64,000 bases of DNA. Source: TMP-24 sp041397305 (GTDB taxonomy: Bacteria; Pseudomonadota; Alphaproteobacteria; Rhodobacterales; Rhodobacteraceae). Below are positions 48,401 through 57,095 of this stretch, piece by piece. A program made the position numbers and the translations under genes. Position 1 is the first letter of the stretch. Every line of letters starts with the position of its first letter. A model generated the notes under the pieces. It did not search any database and was not told the DNA's origin. It saw nothing but the letters and a program-made list of their open reading frames with translations. Location: the NCBI GenBank assembly GCA_041397305.1, contig JAWKWX010000004.1, positions 186,001-250,000 of the forward strand, given 5' to 3'.

Positions 48401-48859
48401 ATGAAACTCTCGACAAAGGGGCGCTATGCGATGGTTGCGCTGACCGATCTTGCCACTGCGGGGCCGGAGACGCTCACATCGCTCGCCGAGATTTCCCAGC
48501 GGCAGGACATTTCGCTGCCCTATCTGGAGCAGCTTTTCGTGAAGCTCCGGCGCGCGGGTCTGGTCGAATCGGCCCGGGGGCCGGGCGGAGGCTACCGGCT
48601 GGCGAAGGCGCCGTCGGCGATCCGGATAAGCGACGTGCTGGGCGCCGTGGATGAAACCGTCAGCGCCCTTCATACCGGTGCCGGCGCTACGGGTGGCGTG
48701 TCGGGCAGCCGGGCGCAATCTCTGACCAACCGCCTGTGGGAAGGGCTTTCGGCGCAGGTCTATGTATTCCTGCATCAGACGAGCCTTGAGGATGTGATCG
48801 GCAACAGCCTGAAACCCTGCCGGGCGGTGCCCGCGCTGTTCACCGTGGTGGATGAATGA
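48401..48859 (+). CDS. iscR: Rrf2-family regulator IscR, without the canonical cysteine cluster
   Basis: A 152-residue winged-helix regulator of Fe-S assembly genes. The Rrf2 N-terminus MKLSTKGRYAMVALTDLA and recognition helix ISLPYLEQLFVKLRRAGLVESARGPGGGYRLA are typical. The three Cys that ligate [2Fe-2S] in E. coli (residues 92-104) are absent: this region reads TGAGATGGVSGSRAQS. The only cysteine is C140 in SLKPCRAVP. A cluster-binding IscR lacking the triad has been described in Rhodobacter sphaeroides, so this is a group trait, not decay. It heads the Fe-S locus. ATG at 48401 follows GAAGGGCG. Confidence 0.94.
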   Translation: MKLSTKGRYAMVALTDLATAGPETLTSLAEISQRQDISLPYLEQLFVKLRRAGLVESARGPGGGYRLAKAPSAIRISDVLGAVDETVSALHTGAGATGGVSGSRAQSLTNRLWEGLSAQVYVFLHQTSLEDVIGNSLKPCRAVPALFTVVDE

Positions 48860-48969
48860 GCCGTCGTGATCCGACAGCGGCGCCTGCGGCGCCACGCCTT
48901 TCGTCTCGCCGCCGCGCCGGGGGCGCGGCCGGCTCCGAGGGCGCGCGACACGCGCGCCCGTTCGTCGCG

Positions 48970-49026
48970 GCAGTCATCCACCGGATGACTGCTTTGTCGC
49001 GCCTCACCCTCCGGCGGGAGTATTTT
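48970..49026 (+). promoter_or_regulatory. Hairpins between iscR and iscS
   Basis: GCAGTCATCC-ACC-GGATGACTGC (48970-48992) is a perfect ten-base-pair stem. Fifteen bases on, CTCC-GGCG-GGAG (49009-49020) is followed by TATTTT, a terminator-like motif of a type I recall from many Rhodobacteraceae intergenic regions. Together they may lower read-through from iscR into iscS. Confidence 0.5.
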
Positions 49027-49049
49027 CGGACAGAAAGTGGGGGTGGGGC

Positions 49050-50060
49050 GTGACGGGGCGCATCTACCTCGACTGGAACGCGACGGCGCCTTTGCGGCCC
49101 GAGGCGCGGGCGGCGATGATCGCGGCGATGGATGTCGCGGGCAACCCGTCCTCGGTTCATGCCGAGGGGCGGGCGGCCAAGATGCTGGTCGAACGGGCGC
49201 GCGAGGAGATCGCCGCGGTCGTGGGCTGCAAGCCGGTGGAGGTGGTCTTCACCTCGGGCGCGACCGAGGCGGCGGGGGTTCTGGACGGCTTCGCGGCGGT
49301 CGAGGTCGAGCCCACGGCACATGATTGCCTGATTGCCCATGCCAGGGGGGCGGGCGGTCTGCTTGCGATGGGGCTGGCCAACAGCGAGACCGGCGCGATC
49401 GCGGCGGTGCCGGAGCGTGCGGGGCTGTTTCTGGACGTAGTGCAGGCAGTGGGTCGCGTGCCGTTCGCCTTCGGCTGGTCGGGCGCGGACTTCGCCATCC
49501 TCTCGGCCCACAAGCTGGGCGGACCAAAGGGCGTGGGCGCGCTTATCGTGCGTGAGGGGCTGGATTTCGCGACGCTGCGCCCCGGTGGCGGGCAGGAGAA
49601 GGGGCGGCGCTCGGGGACCGAGAATGTGGTCGGGATCGCCGGGTTTGCGGCGGCGGCGAAGGCGGCCGAGCGCGATCTGGAGGCGGGAGTCTGGGCGCGG
49701 GTGAAGGCCTTGCGCGACGGGTTGGAGGCGCGGCTTCTGGACGGGGCGCCGGGGTCAATGATCGCTGGCGCCGACGGTCAGCGCCTGCCGAACACCACGC
49801 TCATCGTCACGCCGGGCTGGAAGGGCGAGACCCAGGTGATGCAGATGGACCTGGCGGGGTTTGCCGTTTCGGCCGGTTCTGCCTGCTCCTCCGGCAAGGT
49901 CCGGCCAAGCCGGGTCTTGACGGCGATGGGATTTGACGATCTGGCGGCGGCCTCGGGGCTGAGGATTTCGCTCGGGCCGGTGACGACGACCGAAGACGTG
50001 ACGTGTTTTGCCGACGCCTGGCTTCAGGCACATGCCCGGTTCCGGGCACGAGCCGCATGA
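49050..50060 (+). CDS. iscS: Compact IscS/NifS-type cysteine desulfurase
   Basis: PLP enzyme that draws sulfur from cysteine for Fe-S clusters. PLP lysine is K155 (SAHKLGGPKG), the persulfide cysteine C279 in SAGSACSSGKVRPS, and the PLP-stacking His H91. At 336 residues it is clearly shorter than IscS (~400): about 35 residues are missing between the TAH motif and NSETGAI, where IscS has its long connecting segment. No gap in frame is seen. The start is GTG at 49050. It is the second gene of the locus and ends overlapping an ATGA ahead of sufB. A second desulfurase (SufS) is encoded 7 kb downstream. Confidence 0.88.
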   Translation: MTGRIYLDWNATAPLRPEARAAMIAAMDVAGNPSSVHAEGRAAKMLVERAREEIAAVVGCKPVEVVFTSGATEAAGVLDGFAAVEVEPTAHDCLIAHARGAGGLLAMGLANSETGAIAAVPERAGLFLDVVQAVGRVPFAFGWSGADFAILSAHKLGGPKGVGALIVREGLDFATLRPGGGQEKGRRSGTENVVGIAGFAAAAKAAERDLEAGVWARVKALRDGLEARLLDGAPGSMIAGADGQRLPNTTLIVTPGWKGETQVMQMDLAGFAVSAGSACSSGKVRPSRVLTAMGFDDLAAASGLRISLGPVTTTEDVTCFADAWLQAHARFRARAA

Positions 50061-50095
50061 GGAAAGGCGCGGAAATGTTGGAAAAGGAAAAGAAA

Positions 50096-51622
50096 ATGGC
50101 GCTTGAAACCGATCAGGTCCTTGAGGTCCGCGAGGGCGTCGACCGCGAGACGGTCGAGACCGTGCAGAACATGGGCGCCTACAAGTACGGCTGGGAAACC
50201 GAGATCGAGATGGACTATGCGCCCCTGGGCGTGAACGAGGATATCGTGCGCCTCATCTCGGCCAAGAACGGTGAGCCGGACTGGATGACCGAATGGCGCC
50301 TTCAGGCCTTTCGCCGCTGGCAGGAGATGGAGGAGCCGACCTGGGCCATGGTCCATTATCCGGCCATCGACTATCAGGCCCAATATTACTATGCCCGCCC
50401 GAAAAGCATGGATGCAAAGCCCAAATCCCTGGACGAGGTCGATCCCAAGCTGCTTGCCACCTACGAAAAGCTCGGCATCCCCTTGAAGGAACAGATGATT
50501 CTGGCCGGCGTCGAGGGGGCGGACGGTGCGCCGTCCGAGGGCCGCAAGGTCGCCGTAGACGCGGTGTTTGACTCTGTCTCGGTCGGCACGACCTTCAAGG
50601 CGGAACTGGCGAAGGCAGGGGTGATCTTCTGCTCGATCTCGGAGGCGATCCGCGAACATCCGGAGCTGGTGAAGAAATATCTGGGCTCGGTCGTGCCGCA
50701 ATCGGACAATTTCTTCGCGACCTTGAACAGCGCGGTCTTCTCGGACGGTTCCTTCGTCTATATCCCGCCGGGCACCCGCTGCCCGATGGAACTGTCCACC
50801 TATTTCCGCATCAATGCCGAAAATACCGGTCAGTTCGAGCGGACGCTGATCGTCGCCGACAAGGGATCCTACGTCAGCTATCTGGAAGGCTGCACGGCGC
50901 CGAAGCGCGACGTGGCGCAGCTGCATGCGGCAGTGGTTGAAATTGTCATTCTCGAGGATGCCGAGGTCAAATATTCGACCGTCCAGAACTGGTATCCGGG
51001 CGACGAGGACGGCAAGGGCGGCATCTACAATTTCGTCACCAAGCGCGCCGATTGCCGGGGCGACCGGGCCAAGGTGATGTGGACGCAGGTCGAGACCGGA
51101 TCGGCGATCACCTGGAAATACCCGTCCTGCATCCTGCGGGGCGAGGCGAGCCAGGGCGAGTTCTATTCGATCGCCATCGCCAACAACATGCAGCAGGCCG
51201 ATACCGGCACCAAGATGATCCATCTGGGCAAGAATTCGCGCTCGCGCATCGTGTCGAAGGGAATCTCGGCGGGCAGGGCGCAGAACACCTACCGCGGACT
51301 TGTCAGCATGCACCCCAAGGCCAAGAACAGCCGCAACTATACCCAGTGCGACAGCCTCTTGATCGGCGACAAGTGCGGGGCTCATACGGTGCCTTACATC
51401 GAGGTCAAGAACAACTCCTCGCGGGTGGAGCATGAGGCAACGACCTCGAAGGTCGATGACGACCAGCTGTTCTATTGCCGCTCGCGCGGCATGGACGAGG
51501 AGGAGGCGGTGGCGCTTGTCGTCAATGGCTTCTGCCGCGAGGTGTTGCAGGCCCTGCCGATGGAATTTGCCATGGAGGCCCAGAGCCTGGTGGCGATCAG
51601 CCTTGAGGGCAGCGTGGGATGA
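50096..51622 (+). CDS. sufB: Fe-S assembly scaffold protein SufB
   Basis: A 508-residue core of the SufBCD scaffold that builds clusters on the persulfide delivered by SufS/SufE. SufB hallmarks include PEWMTEWRL-type GEPDWMTEWRLQAF, GVIFCSISEAIREHPELV, YIPPGTRCPMELSTYFRINAENTGQFERTLI, EGCTAPKRD, and the C-terminal ARGM-like SRGMDEEEAVALVVNGF. I take ATG 50096 (MALETDQV), with AAGGA upstream. ATGs at 50075 and 50057 are in frame; the latter overlaps the iscS stop as ATGA. Confidence 0.95.
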   Translation: MALETDQVLEVREGVDRETVETVQNMGAYKYGWETEIEMDYAPLGVNEDIVRLISAKNGEPDWMTEWRLQAFRRWQEMEEPTWAMVHYPAIDYQAQYYYARPKSMDAKPKSLDEVDPKLLATYEKLGIPLKEQMILAGVEGADGAPSEGRKVAVDAVFDSVSVGTTFKAELAKAGVIFCSISEAIREHPELVKKYLGSVVPQSDNFFATLNSAVFSDGSFVYIPPGTRCPMELSTYFRINAENTGQFERTLIVADKGSYVSYLEGCTAPKRDVAQLHAAVVEIVILEDAEVKYSTVQNWYPGDEDGKGGIYNFVTKRADCRGDRAKVMWTQVETGSAITWKYPSCILRGEASQGEFYSIAIANNMQQADTGTKMIHLGKNSRSRIVSKGISAGRAQNTYRGLVSMHPKAKNSRNYTQCDSLLIGDKCGAHTVPYIEVKNNSSRVEHEATTSKVDDDQLFYCRSRGMDEEEAVALVVNGFCREVLQALPMEFAMEAQSLVAISLEGSVG

Positions 51623-51936
51623 TCATCACCACCACCCCCTCGCTCGAAGGCCACCGGATCACCCGCTACCACGGGATCGTCACCGGCGAGGCGATCCTGG
51701 GCGCCAATATCTTTCGCGATCTCTTCGCGCAAGTCCGCGACATCGTCGGTGGCCGCTCGGCCGCCTATGAGCAGGAGCTGGGCCGGGCGCGGGAAACCGC
51801 GCTGCGCGAGATGGAGGAGCGGGCGGTGGCGATGGGGGCCGATGCCATCGTCGGTGTCGATCTCGATTACGAGGTCATCAACAATATGTTGATGGTCTCG
51901 GCCTCCGGCACGGCCGTGTCGCTTGAGGTGCGCTGA
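51619..51936 (+). CDS. YbjQ/UPF0145 family protein
   Basis: A 105-residue protein of the YbjQ (heavy-metal-binding-like) family: ITTTPSLEGHRITRYHGIVTGEAILGANIFRD, RETALREMEERAVAMGADAIVGVDLDYEV. Members form pentameric rings in solved structures; no biochemical role is settled. Its ATG overlaps the sufB stop (ATGA), so it is translated with sufB. This is the first non-Suf gene in the sufB-sufC interval. Confidence 0.92.
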   Translation: MIITTTPSLEGHRITRYHGIVTGEAILGANIFRDLFAQVRDIVGGRSAAYEQELGRARETALREMEERAVAMGADAIVGVDLDYEVINNMLMVSASGTAVSLEVR

Positions 51937-52005
51937 CATGTGTGCGGCGGCGGCAACAATGTTCCGGCGGCCGAACGGCGCTGCCCCCGGCGCGGAGGTT
52001 CGCGG

Positions 52006-52893
52006 ATGTCATCCAAGCCCGGCGAAAGGATGCCCGCAGTGACGCCAGCCGATATCCTCTGGCGGGCGTCGCCCGGACGCGCCGTCCGCGTTCTCGATGT
52101 CGGGGCCAATCCGATCAACGGGACGGTTTCCTACCAGCCGCTCCTGCAGCAAGGCCGGGCCGAAGTCACGGGCTTCGAGCCTCAGCCCGAGGCCCTGGCC
52201 GAGCTTCTGGCGCGCAAGTCGGACGCAGAGACCTATCTGCCGCATGCGCTGGGTGACGGTACAGAGGGTGTGCTGCATCTCTATCACCAGTCGGGCTTCA
52301 CCTCGCTCTTTCCGATCCATGATGAGATGGCGGCGCTGCTGGGTTTTCGGCGAGCCAGCCGCGAGGTCGGGCGCGTTCCGGTCGCAACGCACCGGCTCGA
52401 TGACCTGGACGAGCTGACGATGCCCGACTTCCTGAAGATCGATGTACAGGGGTCGGAACTTGCCGTCATCTCGCACGGCCGCCAGACCCTGGGAGAGGCG
52501 GTACTGGTCCAGACGGAGGTCCGGTTCGTGCCGCTCTACAAGGGGGAGCCGACCTTTGGTGACCTGCAGCGGGAACTAGTGGCGCAAGGCTTCTTGTTCC
52601 ACGATTTCGCCGATCTGAAGCGGGTGGCGCTGCATCGGCGGACCGGCCCGGCGCTGAGGCGGGCGGCCTTCCGCCAGGTGGTGGACGGTGATGCGTTCTT
52701 CGTCCGGAATCTGACCGGGATCGCCGACTGGACGGACCGGCAGATCTGGGCGCTGGCGCTGTTGGGCGAGGTCGTTGTCGGGAGCCCGTCACTGGTCCTT
52801 CTGTGTCTCGATGCGCTCGCCGAACGCGGCGCAGCGTCGGGTGAGGTCGCCGAAGAGTATCTGGCCGCCCTGCCGCCGCGGCTGAGGAAATGA
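52006..52893 (+). CDS. FkbM family methyltransferase
   Basis: A 295-residue SAM-dependent methyltransferase. Motif I is VRVLDVGANPINGTVSYQPLL, followed by VTGFEPQPEALAELLA (acidic end of beta 2) and MPDFLKIDVQGSELAVISHGRQTL, the FkbM hallmark. The C-terminal ~90 residues (WTDRQIWALALLGEVVVGSPSLVLLCLDALAERG) are a helical extension. FkbM enzymes usually methylate sugars or glycans. ATG at 52006 has GGAGG seven bases upstream. Its stop overlaps the next start. It lies inside the suf locus between sufB and sufC, with no known link to Fe-S assembly. Confidence 0.88.
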   Translation: MSSKPGERMPAVTPADILWRASPGRAVRVLDVGANPINGTVSYQPLLQQGRAEVTGFEPQPEALAELLARKSDAETYLPHALGDGTEGVLHLYHQSGFTSLFPIHDEMAALLGFRRASREVGRVPVATHRLDDLDELTMPDFLKIDVQGSELAVISHGRQTLGEAVLVQTEVRFVPLYKGEPTFGDLQRELVAQGFLFHDFADLKRVALHRRTGPALRRAAFRQVVDGDAFFVRNLTGIADWTDRQIWALALLGEVVVGSPSLVLLCLDALAERGAASGEVAEEYLAALPPRLRK

Positions 52894-53804
52894 CAATGCG
52901 CGCGATTGCCGCCATACGCACCAACCGCTGGGCCGAAGAGGAGGAACGGCTTCTGGCCGCCCTTCGTCCGGCCTTCGGCGAGGATATGGCGGTGGTGTTC
53001 CACGACCGGCCGGCGGACCTCGCGCCGCCCCTGCCGGTGGTGGAGATCGGTACGGACTGGGTGACCGGGTCAGGGTTGGCGGCGGTGCCCGACTGGGGCT
53101 GGCGCTGCGGGGATTATTTCTACTATGCGCTGCGCGCGGCAAGGCCGGGCTATGACCATTACTGGCTGATCGAGCCCGACGTCCATTTCACCAGCGCGGC
53201 AGATGGATTTTTCAGGCGGTTCACGGCCACGACGGCGGACGTGCTGGCCTACGATCTGGGGCCCTTCACGCGGGATATCCGGTTCACGCGCGGGTTGCCG
53301 GGGCTGCGCCACTATCAGGCGATATTTGCGATGACGCGGTTTTCGGGGCGGGCGCTTGACCGGCTCTTCGCTGCGCGCCGTGACCTCGCACGCCAGCCGG
53401 TCTCTCTGCGCAATTACCCGAACGACGAAATCTTCTGCTTTTCCAATGTGATGAACGACCCGGAGCTTGATTGCCGCCGTCTTGAGGAGTTCGCGGGCGA
53501 CTGGTTCGAAAACAGCCAGTTCACGCCCGATCCCGACCTGCTGTTCGATCTCGTTGCAGCCGCGGCTGCACCGGGCAAGGTGATGCATCCGGTCCGGGCG
53601 CGCGAGACCTTTCTGCGTGCCCTCGGAAAGCGCCTGTCGGCCAACACCGGGATCCTCGGTCCCATGGCCGACAGTATCGAGGCGCTGTCGGCGGATGACG
53701 TGGAACGCGTCGCGCAGATTTCGGCCGAAAATGTCAGGGCCGCACTGCATGCGGTCCGGAGACAGAGGGCACGTGCCCGGCGCAGGGAGGCGAAAAGCGC
53801 ATGA
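52890..53804 (+). CDS. Glycosyltransferase-like hypothetical protein
   Basis: A 304-residue protein without signal peptide. The middle WRCGDYFYYALRAARPGYDHYWLIEPDVHFTSAADGFFRRF resembles the GT-A fold region in which an acidic pair (here EPD) binds the metal and sugar nucleotide. The C-terminus is basic and helical (VRRQRARARRREAKSA). I cannot assign a family. Four-base overlap with the FkbM gene indicates one two-gene module, plausibly making and methylating a glycan. ATG at 52890; a second ATG two codons on is possible. Confidence 0.7.
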   Translation: MTMRAIAAIRTNRWAEEEERLLAALRPAFGEDMAVVFHDRPADLAPPLPVVEIGTDWVTGSGLAAVPDWGWRCGDYFYYALRAARPGYDHYWLIEPDVHFTSAADGFFRRFTATTADVLAYDLGPFTRDIRFTRGLPGLRHYQAIFAMTRFSGRALDRLFAARRDLARQPVSLRNYPNDEIFCFSNVMNDPELDCRRLEEFAGDWFENSQFTPDPDLLFDLVAAAAAPGKVMHPVRARETFLRALGKRLSANTGILGPMADSIEALSADDVERVAQISAENVRAALHAVRRQRARARRREAKSA

Positions 53805-53945
53805 CCCGACGTAAACCTTTGGCCGTACGAAATGAATTGTGGCAGCGCTCGTCCAGAAGCGCCACAATGATTGGCGCTTTCGATCCTCAATTCCGCCAAG
53901 AATCTGCTGCACGGTCGCGTCATGGGATAAGGCGGTGGCCACGGG

Positions 53946-54455
53946 ATGACGACGGCGGTGCTCGATCAGAAGGCTGCATTTGCGGAACGTTTGAAGCGGA
54001 TCGGCACCGGTCAGCAGTTCGAGCATGCCGATGTGGTCGGCTATCAGACCCAGAAGGCCTGGAACCGCAAATATGGCGAAAAGGCGAAACGTCCCAAACG
54101 GTCCTTCGCCGACCGTCTGATGATTCTCATCGCGTTTCTCTGCGGCGCGGCAGCGGTTCTCTCCGGCAAGCTCGGCTATTTCTACCTGTCGAAACTCTCC
54201 GGGCTTCCGGAAGCCTTCTACGGGCTCAACGGCCGCGGCATGGCGCTGTTTGCGCTTGTGATGGCGCTGATCCTGATCGTCGTCTTCCAGCTCTTCACGC
54301 GCGGGCGGCTTCAGTCGCTGGCGCTCGGCTGCGCGCTGATGCATTTCAGCGAGGCGGCAGTGGCGCAGACCGCGCCGGAATTCTACGCCGAGATCTTCTC
54401 GGCGGAATATGTGGCGACGGTGGCGCACATGTCCGCCGGTACACCGCACAGCTGA
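53946..54455 (+). CDS. Small inner-membrane protein of unknown function
   Basis: A 169-residue protein: a basic cytoplasmic N-terminus (about 1-58, VVGYQTQKAWNRKYGEKAKRPKRS), two membrane helices (about 60-82 and 98-117), a short loop (SKLSGLPEAFYGLNGRGMALFA), and a soluble C-terminal part ending SAEYVATVAHMSAGTPHS. Not a family I recognise. It sits between the glycan-like pair and sufC, about 78 bases ahead of sufC. The upstream 141 bases hold an imperfect inverted repeat (about 53835-53874), so it may have its own promoter. Confidence 0.72.
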   Translation: MTTAVLDQKAAFAERLKRIGTGQQFEHADVVGYQTQKAWNRKYGEKAKRPKRSFADRLMILIAFLCGAAAVLSGKLGYFYLSKLSGLPEAFYGLNGRGMALFALVMALILIVVFQLFTRGRLQSLALGCALMHFSEAAVAQTAPEFYAEIFSAEYVATVAHMSAGTPHS

Positions 54456-54533
54456 CCCCACCCAATCCGACGAACCCTGCGGTCCGGGCCGATGCCCGTC
54501 TGGCCGCCATTTGCATTTGTGAAAGAGGCCGTG

Positions 54534-55288
<755 letters not shown>

Positions 55289-55289
<1 letters not shown>

Positions 55290-56602
55290 TGGCGGCCCCG
55301 ATGCGAAAGGATGCCGGGCGCGAAAGCACGACGGCGGAACGGATCGCGGCGCTTGACCTGCCGAAGGGCGGCTTCACCGCACCGGCGCGGATGGCGGCCC
55401 TGGCGCGGTTGCGGAAGATGGGCCTGCCCAGGCGGCGCGACGAATATTGGCGCTTCACCGATCCGGCACCCTTGAATGCGGTTGCGGCGCCCGAGGCCGC
55501 GCTCTTCTCCGGCGTGGCTGAACCGCAGTTGTTCGGCGGACGCGACCGGATTGTCCTGACCTTCGTGGACGGCAGGTTCGACCCGGCGCAATCCTCGCCG
55601 GACCTGGCCGCCGATGGGCTCGAGATTTCGCGCCTGGTCGAGGCTGATCGCGCCGACCTTCACTGGGCACGCGATCTTTATGGCGCGCTGGAGGCGGCGG
55701 GCCAGACCCCGGTCGCGCGTCCCTTCGCGGCGCTGAACACGGCGGCGGCGACCGACGGTGTCCTGATCCGCGCGACCGGCAGGGCGAGCCGTCCGGTGCA
55801 TCTGGTCTATGTCCATGCCGACACGAGGTCGGACGCAATGCTGCATCATTGCGTGCGCGTCGAAGCCGGGGCCGAAGTGACCATTCTGGAAACCGGCCCC
55901 GCCGCGGCGCGGTTCAACAAGGTGATGGAGGTCGATGTCGCCGATGGCGGACGCTTCCACCATGTCCGCGCCCAGGGCCGCGACCATTCCCGCCGCGCCG
56001 TCACCCATATGTTTGCGCGCCTCGGCGCCGGAGCACTGTTCAAGAGCTTCACATTGAGCGTGAACGGCGTGCTGACCCGCAACGAGGCGGTCATCACGCT
56101 TTCGGGCGAGGGCGCCGTCGCCCATGTCGCGGGCGCGGCTCTCGGCGATGGGGCAAACGGTCCTTTCCTGCACGATGACACGGTCTTTGTCACCCACGAG
56201 GCAGAGGGGTGCGAAAGTCGGCAGGTCTTCAAGAAGGTACTGAGAAACGGCGCGGTCGGCGTCTTCCAGGGCAAGATCCTTGTCCGGCAGGGCGCGCAGA
56301 AGACCGACGGCTACCAGATCAGCCAGTCGCTGCTTCTCGACGAGGACAGCCAGTTCCTGGCGAAGCCGGAACTCGAAATCTACGCTGACGATGTGAAATG
56401 CTCGCACGGTTCCACCACCGGTGCCATCGACGAGACCGCGCTTTTCTACCTGCGATCACGCGGCGTGCCGCGTGAGGCGGCCCAATCGCTTCTGGTCCTG
56501 TCGTTCCTCGCCGATGCGATCGCCGAGATCGAGGACGAGGGCCTGCAGGCCGAGATCGTCGAGCGGCTGGAAAACTGGCTCGCCCGCAGGCGCAAGGGAT
56601 GA
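55289..56602 (+). CDS. sufD: Fe-S assembly protein SufD
   Basis: A 437-residue partner of SufB and SufC. Family elements are RKMGLPRRRDEYWRFTDPAPL near the N-terminus, the beta-helical middle, and the C-terminal EIYADDVKCSHGSTTGAIDETALFYLRSRGVPREAAQSLLVLSFLADAI, which includes the conserved cysteine and His used at the SufB-SufD interface. Coupled to sufC and to the next gene by overlaps. Confidence 0.95.
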
Positions 56603-57087
56603 CCGTCACAACCGAAATCCTCGCTACCTGGCGCGACCCGGCCGGCCCGGTCGGACGGCTGGTGGCGAGCGGCCCGCGCGAGGACAGGTCGCTTGCCATC
56701 CTGATGGCGGCGGCACTTCTGATGTTCGTCGCGCGCGCGCCCTCGGTCGCGCGTGCCGCGCATCTCGACCCGTCGGCGCCCCTGGATGCGCGGCTCGGCA
56801 TCACGCTTTTCGCGATGCTCTTCCTTCTGCCTTTGCTGGCCTACGGGCTGGCCTTCGCCCTGCATCTTGGCCTCCGCGCGCTTGGGCGGCAGGGCGCGGC
56901 CTCGGGTGCAAGGATCGCGCTTTTCTGGTCGCTCCTCGCGCTCAGCCCCGCGCTTCTCTTGCAGGGCCTTGCCGAGGGAATGCTCGGCCAGACGGGGGCG
57001 GTTCAGCTACTTGGCCTTCTGGTCTTCGCCACCTTTCTCTGGTTTCTCCTGCGCGGCCTCACCGCCGCCTATCCGCCCAGCCGCTGA
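56599..57087 (+). CDS. YIP1-domain membrane protein
   Basis: A 162-residue inner-membrane protein with four or five helices and a YIP1-like layout (SLAILMAAALLMFVARAP, LGITLFAMLFLLPLLAYGLAFALHLGLRALG, ALFWSLLALSPALLLQGLAEGM, LLVFATFLWFLLRGLTAAYPPSR). Genes of this kind commonly sit between sufD and sufS in Rhodobacteraceae; the role is unknown. Start overlaps the sufD stop (ATGA); it ends eight bases before the sufS ATG. Confidence 0.82.
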   Translation: MTVTTEILATWRDPAGPVGRLVASGPREDRSLAILMAAALLMFVARAPSVARAAHLDPSAPLDARLGITLFAMLFLLPLLAYGLAFALHLGLRALGRQGAASGARIALFWSLLALSPALLLQGLAEGMLGQTGAVQLLGLLVFATFLWFLLRGLTAAYPPSR

Positions 57088-57095
57088 AGGACCCC

